A DNA stretch of 64,000 nt, from the NCBI GenBank assembly GCA_035359995.1, contig DAORZT010000004.1, positions 17,638 to 81,637 of the forward strand, given 5' to 3'. The position numbers and the translations under genes are program-made. Under the pieces are notes generated by a model. That model was not told the DNA's origin, did not search any database, and saw only the letters and a program-made list of their open reading frames with translations. Positions 43,606 to 52,438 of this stretch are shown here, piece by piece. Position 1 is the first letter of the stretch. Every line of letters begins with the position of its first letter. Origin of the DNA: JAKPCT01 sp029553165. Its GTDB lineage: Bacteria; Bacillota; UBA4882; UBA8346.

Positions 43606-43936
43606 GGTTCTATCGTCTAGATGATGTAATCTGATTGCAATTATAGTAAAAAAACATAATGCAATATTTTTGAAATAGATTACATAATTATTGTATTTTT
43701 ATTAAAAATTATGCTATTATATGTAAAGTGGGTTAATTTTTTATTAATATAATGTAACAAAAAAGTAATAAGATTCCAAGAATATAATTTTATTGAAAAG
43801 AATGCGAGAGTGGGTGGTCAAAAAATTTTTTTATTGATTTTTAAGTCCTGGCATAATCACAGAACTACTTATCTTCTATATATTTAATTGGAATTTGCAG
43901 TAAAATTTTAATTTATGATATGAAAGGTGTTATCCA
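43606..43936. other. tRNA-Glu 5' fragment, then an AT-rich non-coding stretch
   Basis: GGTTCTATCGTCTAGA (43606-43621) is the last tRNA-Glu fragment, broken at the D loop. It runs into very AT-rich DNA with nested inverted repeats: GTAATCT near 43626 with AGATTAC near 43676, and ATTGCAATTAT with ATAATGCAAT. That could be the end of a mobile element that truncated the array. No gene is seen before the MBOAT gene. Confidence 0.45.
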
Positions 43937-45403
43937 ATGTTATTTAATTCATTAGAGTTTTTAATCTTTTTTCCGTTGGTTATAGCTTTGTATTTTATTT
44001 TGCCGCATAAGTTTCGCTGGGCATTATTATTGTTAGCCAGCTGTATATTTTATATGTATTATAAGCCAATCTATATTGTTTTACTCATGTTCTCAGCGTA
44101 TCTTGACTATTGTGTAAGTATTAAAATGGAGGAGACTTCTTCAAAGCAGAAAAAGAAGTTTTACTTATTGGTTAGCCTCATTGGGAATCTTGGTTTATTA
44201 TTTATCTTCAAATACTTTAACTTTTTTAACAGTCTCTTTGGTGCTGCTGTTACCGCATTTGGCGGGGAATACTCTTTTCGGGGGTTAAACCTGTTGTTAC
44301 CGATGGGAATCTCTTTTTATACTTTTCAGACGTTAAGTTATACCATTGATGTCTATCGGGGCAACAGAAAAGCCGAACGGCATTTTGGATATTTTGCCCT
44401 TTATGTAAGCTATTTTCCACAATTGGTTGCCGGTCCGATTGAAAGGTCAGATCGTCTTTTACCACAATTGCAGGAGCAACATAATTTTGATTATGATCGG
44501 GCAGTCTCCGGTCTGCGCCGCATGTTATGGGGTTTCTTTAAAAAAGTGATTATTGCGGATAATCTGGCTGTGGTTGTCAATCCTGTTTTTGCTAATCCGT
44601 ACAAGTATAACGGATTTACATTATTACTGGGTGTGTTATTCTTTAATATCCAAATTTTCTGTGATTTCTCAGCATATTCGGATATTGCGATTGGTTCGGC
44701 CCGGGTGATGGGGGTTGAATTGATGGAAAACTTTAGACGTCCGTATTTTGCGAGAAATCTTAATGAGTTTTGGCGAAGATGGCACATTTCACTGACTACC
44801 TGGTTTAAAGACTATTTATATTTTCCTTTGGGCGGAAGTCGGGTCTCCAGAGCGAGACGGAATCTAAATGTAAGTTTGGTCTTTTTAATAAGTGGCCTAT
44901 GGCATGGAGCCAATTTAACCTTTATAGTCTGGGGAGCTTTCCATGCATTGCTGCAATTTTTTGGTGAAATAACTAAAAGTTTTCGTGAGCAAATTTATAC
45001 CCTGCTTCGGATACCTGAGCAGTCAAAGTTCAAGAGAGTATTTCAAATTTTGATCACTTTTACGATCGTCTGTTTAGCAGGATTGATCTTTAGAGCTCAA
45101 ACGCTTTCGGATGCTTATTATATTGCTACACACTTAATTGATTTCGATTCCAATTATAATTTGAGGGTAGCACTTGAGAATTTGGGACTCAACAGTATGC
45201 AAGTTCTATTGATCTTCCTGACATTATTTGCTATTGGAATCATGTTTTTAAAGCATCTTCTGGAAGAGTTAAATGTTGGACGGTTGATTGACATCAATAG
45301 GTATCCAATAGCATTAAGATGGGGCTTGTATCTGTTTCTTCTGTTTTTTATCGTTATTGCCGGTAGCTTTACCAATCAAGAATTTATCTATTTTCAATTT
45401 TAG
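43937..45403 (+). CDS. MBOAT-family O-acyltransferase (AlgI/PatA/DltB-like)
   Basis: MBOAT proteins move acyl groups across the membrane for O-acetylation of exported polysaccharide or wall polymers. The 488-residue protein has about 11 membrane segments, the PLVIALYFILPHKFRWALLL opening, LLPMGISFYTFQTLSYTIDV, LVAGPIERSDRLLPQL, and the catalytic histidine in LISGLWHGANLTFI (His near residue 322). It matches the AlgI branch. The next gene, 17 bases downstream, encodes an SGNH-like secreted protein, the usual partner that transfers the acyl group outside. Confidence 0.92.
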   Translation: MLFNSLEFLIFFPLVIALYFILPHKFRWALLLLASCIFYMYYKPIYIVLLMFSAYLDYCVSIKMEETSSKQKKKFYLLVSLIGNLGLLFIFKYFNFFNSLFGAAVTAFGGEYSFRGLNLLLPMGISFYTFQTLSYTIDVYRGNRKAERHFGYFALYVSYFPQLVAGPIERSDRLLPQLQEQHNFDYDRAVSGLRRMLWGFFKKVIIADNLAVVVNPVFANPYKYNGFTLLLGVLFFNIQIFCDFSAYSDIAIGSARVMGVELMENFRRPYFARNLNEFWRRWHISLTTWFKDYLYFPLGGSRVSRARRNLNVSLVFLISGLWHGANLTFIVWGAFHALLQFFGEITKSFREQIYTLLRIPEQSKFKRVFQILITFTIVCLAGLIFRAQTLSDAYYIATHLIDFDSNYNLRVALENLGLNSMQVLLIFLTLFAIGIMFLKHLLEELNVGRLIDINRYPIALRWGLYLFLLFFIVIAGSFTNQEFIYFQF

Positions 45404-45420
45404 TCTGGTGAGGGTATGAC

Positions 45421-46389
45421 ATGAAAAAATTTTTGATTAAACTTATGACCTTTATAACACTTTTTTTGCTGTTAAACATTTTAATAATAGCATTACCGGA
45501 GAATGACAATGACTTTTTACATGCGATTACTGATAAACACCAGTTACTAAGGTTAACCCAAAACGACAAACGGCTTATCGTTATCGGAGGGTCAAATGTG
45601 GCGTTTGGGGTTGACAGTAAAAAAATTGAAGCACAATTAGGTATTAGAGTTATTAATGTTGCTGTACATGCTGGAATGGGTTTGAAATATACACTTGACG
45701 ACATAGTCAAATATATCAATAAAGGTGATATTGTACTCTTAATCCCTGAATACCATATGTTTTATGATGATAAGTTTTATGGTGGTACCGAGACTATCGA
45801 AGTTTTGCGGATCTGTCCGGAGAATTTAAATAGTATATCTTTCAAGCAATTTATCCAGATGTTTAAGGGATATCCACCCTATGTCAGACGTAAAGTTGGC
45901 TATACTGCTTTGAATTTAATGGGTGTCAAAAAATTTGGAGATATCTATTTTCGTGATTCGTTTAATGAGTACGGGGACTTAGTTGCTCATTTGGAGCGAG
46001 AAAATTTAATATTTGATACGAGTTGCCGTTTAGAAAAACTCAATCCCGAAGTCTTTTCTTATATTGAACAAATTAAAAGTCAAATCGATGCCCATGAAGG
46101 TGTATTATTGATCTCTTTTCCGTCTTTTCATGTAACAGCTTATAATGATGTCCGTAAACAGGTCAATACTGTTGTCAGAGAATTGAAGAATAATTCTAAT
46201 CTTAATATAATCTCTAATTTCCAGGACTATATCTTTGATCATGAGTTATTTTATAACTCCATCTATCATCTGAATGCTGATGGGAGGGAGCTTCGGACTG
46301 CGAGGTTAATTAAAGACCTGCAAAGATTGACGGGTGTTGCCGGGATCTCATGGCAACCAAATCCATCTGTTGGAAAGTATCTGCAATAA
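45421..46389 (+). CDS. SGNH-hydrolase-like partner of the MBOAT acyltransferase
   Basis: The 322-residue protein has an N-terminal membrane or signal segment (residues about 5-25) and then an SGNH-like domain: LIVIGGSNVAFGVDSKKIE supplies the nucleophile-type GGSN, and FYNSIYHLNADGRELRT the DxxH-like H-x-N-x-x-G end block. This resembles AlgJ/AlgX/DltD-type partners. It should act on the outer face of the cytoplasmic membrane with the MBOAT protein. The polymer substrate is not evident, as no polysaccharide genes flank the pair. Confidence 0.78.
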   Translation: MKKFLIKLMTFITLFLLLNILIIALPENDNDFLHAITDKHQLLRLTQNDKRLIVIGGSNVAFGVDSKKIEAQLGIRVINVAVHAGMGLKYTLDDIVKYINKGDIVLLIPEYHMFYDDKFYGGTETIEVLRICPENLNSISFKQFIQMFKGYPPYVRRKVGYTALNLMGVKKFGDIYFRDSFNEYGDLVAHLERENLIFDTSCRLEKLNPEVFSYIEQIKSQIDAHEGVLLISFPSFHVTAYNDVRKQVNTVVRELKNNSNLNIISNFQDYIFDHELFYNSIYHLNADGRELRTARLIKDLQRLTGVAGISWQPNPSVGKYLQ

Positions 46390-46476
46390 TTTTCGATTTA
46401 ACGGGCTTGTGATTGGATGTAGATTTGTTCCATTGACAAGGATGTATTTGTTGCTAGTATATTGATACTTTTAAGA

Positions 46477-46504
46477 GACCAGCTTCAAAAGAGGCTGGTT
46501 TTTA
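46477..46504 (+). terminator. Intrinsic terminator after the acyltransferase pair
   Basis: ACCAGC (46478-46483) pairs with GCTGGT (46494-46499) and is followed by TTTT. Confidence 0.75.
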
Positions 46505-46645
46505 GTTTTATTCCGGAATTGCAGTTGGGTATCTGTTAAAAACATTGTAATATTAATTCTTTCACCCCTAGTTTTTTGGATTTTTCAAAGTACAACAACC
46601 AAAAACATCGGATGGTTAAACTATTATTTTCCTTATTATGTGTTC

Positions 46646-46881
46646 GATAATGAATTTTTGATCCAAAAATGACTCTTTTGATACTCAAATTGTGATCCAC
46701 TTGAAGTCAAATTTCTTTTTAAATTTTTTAGTTGCTTTTTTTAAATAGTTACACTTAAATTCCTGGCAATTCAGCTTTTTTCCTGATAGAAAAAATCCAA
46801 ATTGCCAGGCTAAATGGATCACATTTGGTTATCGTAGGTGGATCTAACTTTGATTATCAAGTGGATCAATTTTTCATTATC
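46646..46881. mobile_element. 236-bp IS21-like end relic or non-autonomous element
   Basis: The left end begins GATAATGAATTTTTGATCCA and the right end finishes with TGGATCAATTTTTCATTATC, an inverted pair with few mismatches. Each end holds two or three further copies of a TGGATC(A)-containing repeat, an arrangement typical of IS21-family termini. No transposase is present. In the middle a long hairpin, CCTGGCAATT (46762-46771) with AATTGCCAGG (46800-46809) and an inner TTTTTTC/GAAAAAA stem, could be a terminator. The family assignment is from memory of IS21-type ends. Confidence 0.55.
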
Positions 46882-46952
46882 AATCGCATTATTAAATAGA
46901 TTATTAAAAATAAAAATTAAAAATATGTAAATAAGGAGGAAAAATCATATTA

Positions 46953-47118
46953 ATGCAGAAAATACCATATATTCAAAACAAAATTAACAACAGGAATTTT
47001 ATTGGTAGTAGTTGTATTGGCTATGGTCCTTGCGGGCTGTGGTGGCGGAGGTGGTAAAAAAGGCGGGGGAACCGATGCTGCGAACAATCCGAATAGCGAA
47101 CCTAATGTCCCCACTACT
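46953..47118 (+). pseudogene. Broken or frameshifted lipoprotein gene, truncated at the gap
   Basis: AAGGAGG (46933-46939) precedes ATG 46953, whose frame reads MQKIPYIQNK. A hydrophobic signal with lipobox VLAGC followed by a Gly-rich, Asn/Pro-rich start lies in another frame (47002-47118). The two fit together only with a one-base frame change, probably in the A-rich run near 46975-46985. The gene then enters the N gap. The shift may be a sequence error near the gap or real decay. Confidence 0.55.
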
Positions 47119-47218
47119 NNNNNNNNNNNNNNNNNNNNNNNNNNNNNNNNNNNNNNNNNNNNNNNNNNNNNNNNNNNNNNNNNNNNNNNNNNNNNNNNNN
47201 NNNNNNNNNNNNNNNNNN
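47119..47218. other. Assembly gap (100 N)
   Basis: Exactly 100 N between the start of a lipoprotein gene and the 3' end of an hsp20 gene on the other strand. The rest of both genes is missing, so the true gap may be larger. Confidence 0.99.
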
Positions 47219-47599
47219 TGGGACCCGTAGTTTCAAGACACCGTTACGGTAGTGGGCCGTTGCCTGTTCGGATTTCACCTCAACCGGTAATGGGATGGTC
47301 CGGTAGAAACTGCCATAGTGGCGTTCTGTTAAATGGTAACCTTTTTCCTCACGGGTTTGATCCTGTTTGATTTCCCCTTTAAGAGTGATCATTCTTTCTT
47401 CAACGGTAATGTCCAGATCTTCACGATTTACCCCTGGAATATCAGCATGCAGAATAATTTCATTCTCCGTTTCTTTAAGATCGACCGATGGACCAAAATT
47501 GCCGGAACGGAAAAAATCATTGAAGGTTTTGGGGATTAGCTGAAAGCGATCTTCCCAGAAATCATGGTTGAACGGGCTTAGCCAATTACGATTATTCAT
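47219..47599 (-). CDS. Small heat shock protein Hsp20 (C-terminus lost in gap)
   Basis: Hsp20 proteins hold unfolded proteins in a refoldable state. About 127 residues are visible, with the alpha-crystallin domain from GPSVDLKETENEIILHADIP, the PGVNREDLDI loop, and the strand AHYRNGVLKLRVP just before the gap. The C-terminal extension with the IxI motif is missing. GGAGG precedes the ATG. No CIRCE is seen upstream, so it is not clearly under HrcA control. Confidence 0.88.
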
Positions 47600-47770
47600 A
47601 ATTTTTTCCTCCTTCAGTTTTTGATTTATTTTATACAGATATTATTTCACTAATTTTATGATTTAGTCTTATCCAATAATCTTATGAAGTTTTTTGATGT
47701 ATAAACTGAATGATAATAGTTTGACAAATTAGGGTAATAATAACTGTAACCAAATTGGGAGGATTAATTG

Positions 47771-49180
47771 ATGTTTTGGCAAATGTTATTGGCTTTTGGT
47801 TTGAGCTTTTTGGTAACTGCCTTTTTGGCATTGCTTTTTGCTCGGCCGGGGATTAATCTGATTGTAGACCGGTTTGTCAAAAGGTTGCTGCAGGATCCAT
47901 ACCCGGAAAACCTGGCCGAGATGTACAATGTCTTTAAAAAAGTGGGAGTTCAGAATGTCGTGGAGGCTGACTTGCGGGCCAATGACGGCGAACCGCTGAA
48001 ACGTCCGTTTGGAAGCCCAATTCATTTTTCCGATTGGGATCAATTATTGTTTAATCCGGTCTATTTATCACGCCGGCCAATTGAAGAATCGGTTTCAATT
48101 GATACTTCAGTAACCATTGGACCATTGGCCAAACGTCCACTGGAGATTGATCTTCCGATAATGATTGGGGGAATGGCCTATGGATTTGGGCCATCGTTAA
48201 GAGCCAAATTAGCATTGGCCAAGGGAGTGGATCTGGTTAATACCGCCACCAATACCGGAGTTGGTCCGTTTTTACCGGAGGAACGAAAATACACGAAACG
48301 GTTGATCATTCAATATAATCGCGGTAATTGGGGGAAGGAAGAAGAAGTACTACGTCAGGCAGATATGATTGAGGTTCAACTTGGATATGGAGCTTTAGGT
48401 CCGGCGCCGGTAGTGTTAGACGCTGAAGATATCAGCGAGGAGTTTCGCGAGTATATGAAGTTACGGCCCGGTACCGAACTGAAATTAGACAGTACACTTG
48501 ATGGTATAACTACTAAAAGGGCTTTGACCGGCTTGGTGGATTATTTAAAGAAGGTCACCAATGGTGTTCCGGTTGGAGTAAAGATTGGCGCCACTCATTA
48601 TTTAGAAAAAGAGTTGGATATTCTCGTGGGTGCAGGTGTTGATTTCGTAACGATTGATGGCGCTGAAGGAGGAATTAATTTTGGTCCGGCCATCTTAGCT
48701 GATGACTGTGGACTGCCAACTTTACCGGCGCTTTGCCGGGCTGCTGCTTACTTCCAGAAAAATCGTTTAGACAAGAAAGTTTCATTAATAATCTCCGGGG
48801 GATTATTCAATCCGGGCCAATTTTTAAAAGCAATTGCTTTAGGAGCAGATGCCGTATACATTGGAACAATCGCAATGCTGGTCATTGCACATCTGCAAGT
48901 GAGTAAGACTATTCCATGGGAACCGCCTACCGAACTGGTTTATGAGAGGGGCAAGTTTAAAGACGAATTGGATATCGAAAAAGGAGCGTTAAATATTGCT
49001 AACTATTTAAAAAGCTGCAAAGAAGAGATGGTCCTTGCCCTGCGGTCAATGGGAAGAACTTCGCTCGCAGAATTGACTTTAAAGGATCTCTGTGCACTTA
49101 CTCCGGATATCTCGTCAATGACCAGAACGGAACTGGGGTTATATGCGCCCATGTTAGCAAGTGAGGGTACCAATGACTGA
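47771..49180 (+). CDS. Membrane-anchored glutamate synthase-like FMN protein (first copy)
   Basis: The 469-residue protein has one N-terminal membrane segment (residues about 3-25) and a domain of the glutamate synthase FMN-binding family. Landmarks are LPIMIGGMAYGFGPSLRAKL, NTGVGPFLPEER, VGVKIGATHYLEKELDILVG, FVTIDGAEGG and LGADAVYIGTIAML. It lacks the glutaminase domain and the clear Fe-S cysteines of full glutamate synthase. The ATG at 47771 lies 8 bases after GGAGG. It overlaps its paralogue by 8 bases, so the two probably act together, perhaps as a heteromer. The reaction is not known. Confidence 0.8.
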   Translation: MFWQMLLAFGLSFLVTAFLALLFARPGINLIVDRFVKRLLQDPYPENLAEMYNVFKKVGVQNVVEADLRANDGEPLKRPFGSPIHFSDWDQLLFNPVYLSRRPIEESVSIDTSVTIGPLAKRPLEIDLPIMIGGMAYGFGPSLRAKLALAKGVDLVNTATNTGVGPFLPEERKYTKRLIIQYNRGNWGKEEEVLRQADMIEVQLGYGALGPAPVVLDAEDISEEFREYMKLRPGTELKLDSTLDGITTKRALTGLVDYLKKVTNGVPVGVKIGATHYLEKELDILVGAGVDFVTIDGAEGGINFGPAILADDCGLPTLPALCRAAAYFQKNRLDKKVSLIISGGLFNPGQFLKAIALGADAVYIGTIAMLVIAHLQVSKTIPWEPPTELVYERGKFKDELDIEKGALNIANYLKSCKEEMVLALRSMGRTSLAELTLKDLCALTPDISSMTRTELGLYAPMLASEGTND

Positions 49181-50528
49181 TTTATTGTTAGTTTTTCTAA
49201 GTAGTTTACTGGGATTATTAATTGCAGGTGTTGTGGTAGGGTTCTTTTTTCTAAAAAAGATTACCAAAGAAATATGTATGGCGAAAAATTTAAAACGAAT
49301 CAGTAATTGGTTGCTAATGTTTACCAAATTGGACTGGCGGAATTATATCGAAACAATGCTACGTGCGGAAGAAGGAAAGAGTATTGCGCGCCCGTTTGGG
49401 ACGCCAATCCGCCATTTTAGCTGGAATAAGATTCAATTCAATCCGGTTTACCTAAGCAAAACACCATTGGATGATGTTGAAGTCAATACTGAAATTGTAC
49501 TGGGTCCCAGAGCGAAGCAGCCCTTAAAACTGGAAATTCCAATACTGTTAGCCGGGATGGCTTACGGAAGCGCGCTAAGTTTGCGTTCGCATCAGGCGTT
49601 AGGTGGAGCAGCCAAACAGGTAGGAAGCGTTTTGAATTTCGGTAATGGAGTATTTTTACCGGAAATGCGGCGTGAAACTGATAAGTTCGTGCTGCAGATA
49701 CCCCGGGCATATTGGTCACGGGAACCGGAGATCTGGCAGCAAGTGGACTTAATCGAGATTGGTCTGGGGCACAGCGCGTGGGCTTCAGCACCGATTAGAA
49801 TCGATGGTTACCGGGTATCACCTGATTTTGCAGATCGAATTAAGGCAATACCGGGGCTAGATCTGGAAATCCATAGTAATCTGCCGGAGAATACTTCGTT
49901 TAAAGAATTAAAACAGTTTGTTCAGGATATTAAAGCTGCAAGCGGTGGTAAACCGGTTGGTTTTAAATTTGGTTGCAGCCATTATATTGAGCGAGAGTTG
50001 GAGAAGATGATTGAAGCCGGAGCGGATGTCATTTTTTTTGATGGAAATGAAGGCGGAACTCATGGTTCACCGCCGTTATTTCAGGACCATTTTGGACTGC
50101 CGTTATTACCGGGGTTATGCCGGGCTGCTAAGTTTATGCGAGACAATCAACTATGTGGGAAAGTATCGTTAGTTGTCGGAGGAGGGCTTAGTACTCCGGG
50201 TGATTTTCTGAAGTGTTTAGCTTTGGGTGCCGATGCAGTGATTGTTGGGACAATTGCTGTATTATCAATGGTTTCGTCGCAGGTTACCAAAACATTGCCT
50301 TGGGAGCCACCGACGGAAATCGTCTATCATGGAGCTCAAAAGGAAGATAGTTTTGATTATCAATTAGGGGGTCAACATCTAAGCAATTATCTGGAAAGTT
50401 GTCTTTGTGAGATGAAAGAACTCACCAAAATCCTTGGAAAAACACGGTTGACTGATTTGAACAAAAATGATCTGGTGGCTTTAGATCCGATCTATGCTCA
50501 AATAGCAGAGATCGAATGTATATACTGA
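49173..50528 (+). CDS. Membrane-anchored glutamate synthase-like FMN protein (second copy)
   Basis: This 451-residue protein is a clear paralogue of the preceding one, with an N-terminal membrane segment (about 3-26), PILLAGMAYGSALSLRSHQA, GNGVFLPEMRRE, VGFKFGCSHYIERELEKMI, FFDGNEGGTHG and LGADAVIVGTIAVL. ATG 49173 overlaps the stop of the first copy, and GAGGG lies 5 bases upstream. The barrel is kept but key residues differ (NEGGTHG against AEGGINF), suggesting different roles. A CsoR-family regulator follows, so metal or sulfur stress may be relevant. Confidence 0.8.
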   Translation: MTDLLLVFLSSLLGLLIAGVVVGFFFLKKITKEICMAKNLKRISNWLLMFTKLDWRNYIETMLRAEEGKSIARPFGTPIRHFSWNKIQFNPVYLSKTPLDDVEVNTEIVLGPRAKQPLKLEIPILLAGMAYGSALSLRSHQALGGAAKQVGSVLNFGNGVFLPEMRRETDKFVLQIPRAYWSREPEIWQQVDLIEIGLGHSAWASAPIRIDGYRVSPDFADRIKAIPGLDLEIHSNLPENTSFKELKQFVQDIKAASGGKPVGFKFGCSHYIERELEKMIEAGADVIFFDGNEGGTHGSPPLFQDHFGLPLLPGLCRAAKFMRDNQLCGKVSLVVGGGLSTPGDFLKCLALGADAVIVGTIAVLSMVSSQVTKTLPWEPPTEIVYHGAQKEDSFDYQLGGQHLSNYLESCLCEMKELTKILGKTRLTDLNKNDLVALDPIYAQIAEIECIY

Positions 50529-50553
50529 ATTAAATCCTAAAGCTGTAGCGTAA

Positions 50554-50588
50554 ACTATACCGATAGTAATACCGTACACCGTACCGTA
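50554..50588. promoter_or_regulatory. Repeats upstream of the CsoR-family gene
   Basis: ACTAT-ACCG-ATAGT (50554-50567) is an inverted repeat, and ACCGTAC occurs twice in tandem (50571-50577, 50578-50584), ending just before AGGAGG. These may be operator half-sites for the repressor, though they do not match the usual CsoR site. Confidence 0.35.
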
Positions 50589-50600
50589 GGAGGACAAGAA

Positions 50601-50894
50601 ATGGCGGGAGTCAATGAAAAAACTTGTTTTAATGATGAAACCAAGGAAGAGATCTTAAGCAGATTAAAACGAGCGGAGGGGCAGTTACGCGGAATTCAGC
50701 GAATGATTGAGGAAGAACGGTCCTGCCAGGATTTGGTGATGCAATTGGTTGCAGTCAAGTCGGCAATTACCCAGGTTGCCCTCACGGCTTTAAGTAATCA
50801 GTTTATTCACTGTTTAAGTGAAGCCGAAGTCAATGGTGAGCCAACTGCACAGATTACTGCCAAATTTATTGAGATCTTTAAAAAATTATCTTAA
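50601..50894 (+). CDS. CsoR/RcnR/CstR-family transcriptional repressor
   Basis: The 97-residue all-helical protein belongs to the DUF156 family of metal- or persulfide-sensing repressors, with LSRLKRAEGQLRGIQRMIEE and SCQDLVMQLVAVKSAI. The first sensing cysteine is in SCQD and a second in FIHCL. A His directly before the second Cys, rather than the usual HxxxC spacing, makes the ligand unclear: copper sensing is possible, and the two Cys would also suit sulfide sensing. AGGAGG precedes the ATG. It is likely to control itself and perhaps the upstream FMN proteins. Confidence 0.87.
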   Translation: MAGVNEKTCFNDETKEEILSRLKRAEGQLRGIQRMIEEERSCQDLVMQLVAVKSAITQVALTALSNQFIHCLSEAEVNGEPTAQITAKFIEIFKKLS

Positions 50895-50956
50895 ATCGAT
50901 GGAACATTTTTGAGTTAAGTTTGTCTAAATGATCAAATTCGAAAGGGGGAATTTGA

Positions 50957-52378
50957 TTGAAACGGATTCGGATCCAGTATTTATTATTGATTTTAACTTT
51001 AGTATCGTTGATTACAATCATTACGGTCTGGGGCGCCGATCAAGAACAGCAGAAAGCCGGAGGCAGTCGGCCTGCAAATGATCAGTTAGTCCAATTGACA
51101 GTGTATAATCAAGACTTGGCACTGGTAAAAGACCGCCGTGTGTTGGTTTTGAATAATGGAATCAGCAATTACCGGTTTACTGATGTTGCTTCCAAAATTG
51201 ATCCGACGTCAGTTAAGTTTTATACGCCAAATGTGACAGGAATTCGTGTTTTAGAACAGAATTACGAATATGATGTGGTTAATGATTCAAAGTTACTGCA
51301 GAAGTTTTTAGGTGAAAAAATTACCGTGGTTGACACCAAAGGTGAAGTGATTGAAGGTTATTTACTTGGCGCTGGCGAAAATTTGGTGCTCTCCAGTAAT
51401 GAGTCAGGCGGAGAAGTACAGATCATCAAAAATTCGCAAGTTAAGTCAATTCGGTTTCCGGAGTTGCCGGGAGGCCTGGTAGTCAAACCTACTTTGGTCT
51501 GGTTGCTCCAGAATGCGAATAAAACCGGAGAACAGTTGGTTGAAGTCTCTTATTTAACCGGTGGATTATCATGGAGTGTCGACTACGTCGCAACCATCAA
51601 CCAGAAAGATGATCGGGTTGATTTAACCGGTTGGGTGACATTGAACAATCAAAGCGGGGCCAGTTATGAAAATGCCAGTCTCAAGCTGATTGCCGGCAAA
51701 ATTAACCAGGTAAAAGAAGACCCGAATCTATTAAGGGGATTAATGCTTGAAAAAGCTAAAGCTGCCGGCACGAACTCGTTTAGTGAAGAGTCTTTCTTTG
51801 AATATCACATGTATACTTTGAATCGACCAACTTCATTGAAGAATAACCAGATCAAACAGGTGGAACTGTTGTCAGCCAATACGGTGGTTGCTAAAAAATT
51901 GTTTATTTATCAAGGAGCGCGTGACCCGAAGAGAGTTAAGACAATGCTCGAATTTTCCAATAGTTCGGCCAATAATATGGGAATACCGTTGCCTAATGGA
52001 CGGATTAGAGTCCAAAAAGCTGATCAATCAGGTTCATTACAATTTATTGGCGAAGACCGCATTGATCATACACCGAAAGATGAGACGGTCCGGATCTATC
52101 TGGGCGATGCCTTTGATATCGTCGGTGAACGGATTCAAACTGAGGTAAAGGAAATATCCAAAAACAGCCGTGAATTGAGTTACCGGATTGTGTTACGGAA
52201 TCATAAAAAAGAAGCGGTGACTGTAACAGCCGTGGAGGAGATGCCTTATCGCGGTGATTGGAAGATCACTAACAGCAGCCACAATTATACCAAAAAAGAC
52301 GCGGCGAAGGTTGAGTTTATTGTAAATATTCCGGCTAATGGGGAACAGGTGATCACTTATACCGTAAGATATAAGTAA
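50957..52378 (+). CDS. Exported DUF4139-type protein of unknown function
   Basis: The 473-residue protein has an N-terminal signal or anchor (residues about 8-26) and a DUF4139-like layout: an early LTVYNQDLALVKDRRVL strand segment, GGLSWSVDYVATI near residue 205, and a C-terminal beta domain with YLGDAFDIVGER and NHKKEAVTVTAVEEMPY. The family is widespread but uncharacterised. The TTG at 50957 is 7 bases after AAAGGGGG. The usual N-terminal coiled coil of DUF4140 relatives is absent here. Confidence 0.72.
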   Translation: MKRIRIQYLLLILTLVSLITIITVWGADQEQQKAGGSRPANDQLVQLTVYNQDLALVKDRRVLVLNNGISNYRFTDVASKIDPTSVKFYTPNVTGIRVLEQNYEYDVVNDSKLLQKFLGEKITVVDTKGEVIEGYLLGAGENLVLSSNESGGEVQIIKNSQVKSIRFPELPGGLVVKPTLVWLLQNANKTGEQLVEVSYLTGGLSWSVDYVATINQKDDRVDLTGWVTLNNQSGASYENASLKLIAGKINQVKEDPNLLRGLMLEKAKAAGTNSFSEESFFEYHMYTLNRPTSLKNNQIKQVELLSANTVVAKKLFIYQGARDPKRVKTMLEFSNSSANNMGIPLPNGRIRVQKADQSGSLQFIGEDRIDHTPKDETVRIYLGDAFDIVGERIQTEVKEISKNSRELSYRIVLRNHKKEAVTVTAVEEMPYRGDWKITNSSHNYTKKDAAKVEFIVNIPANGEQVITYTVRYK

Positions 52379-52384
52379 TTTAAA

Positions 52385-52423
52385 AGCGAGCTTTTAGCTT
52401 TGAGTAACAGTTAAAAGCTCGCT
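52385..52423. terminator. Bidirectional hairpin terminator
   Basis: AGCGAGCTTTTA and TAAAAGCTCGCT form a 12-base stem between the convergent DUF4139 and dapL genes. Confidence 0.75.
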
Positions 52424-52438
52424 GTCCTTCAAGATGAT

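Larger units (their letters stand above)
42944..43623 (+). repeat. Tandem array of tRNA-Glu-derived units
   Basis: At least five units begin with GGTCTTATCGTCTAGA or a close variant, at 42966, 43155, 43246, 43406 and 43606, plus at least one inside or beside the N gap. Most are preceded by a related leader containing GTCAAACGAAA-type sequence. Units at 43155 and 43246 are 91 bases apart. Only the 43246 unit is an intact tRNA. The assembly gap within it suggests further unresolved copies. Confidence 0.85.

Noticed and set aside
47721..47750. A promoter for the first FMN-protein gene.
   Set aside because: TTGACA at 47721-47726 is good, but no acceptable -10 element lies 16-18 bases downstream.
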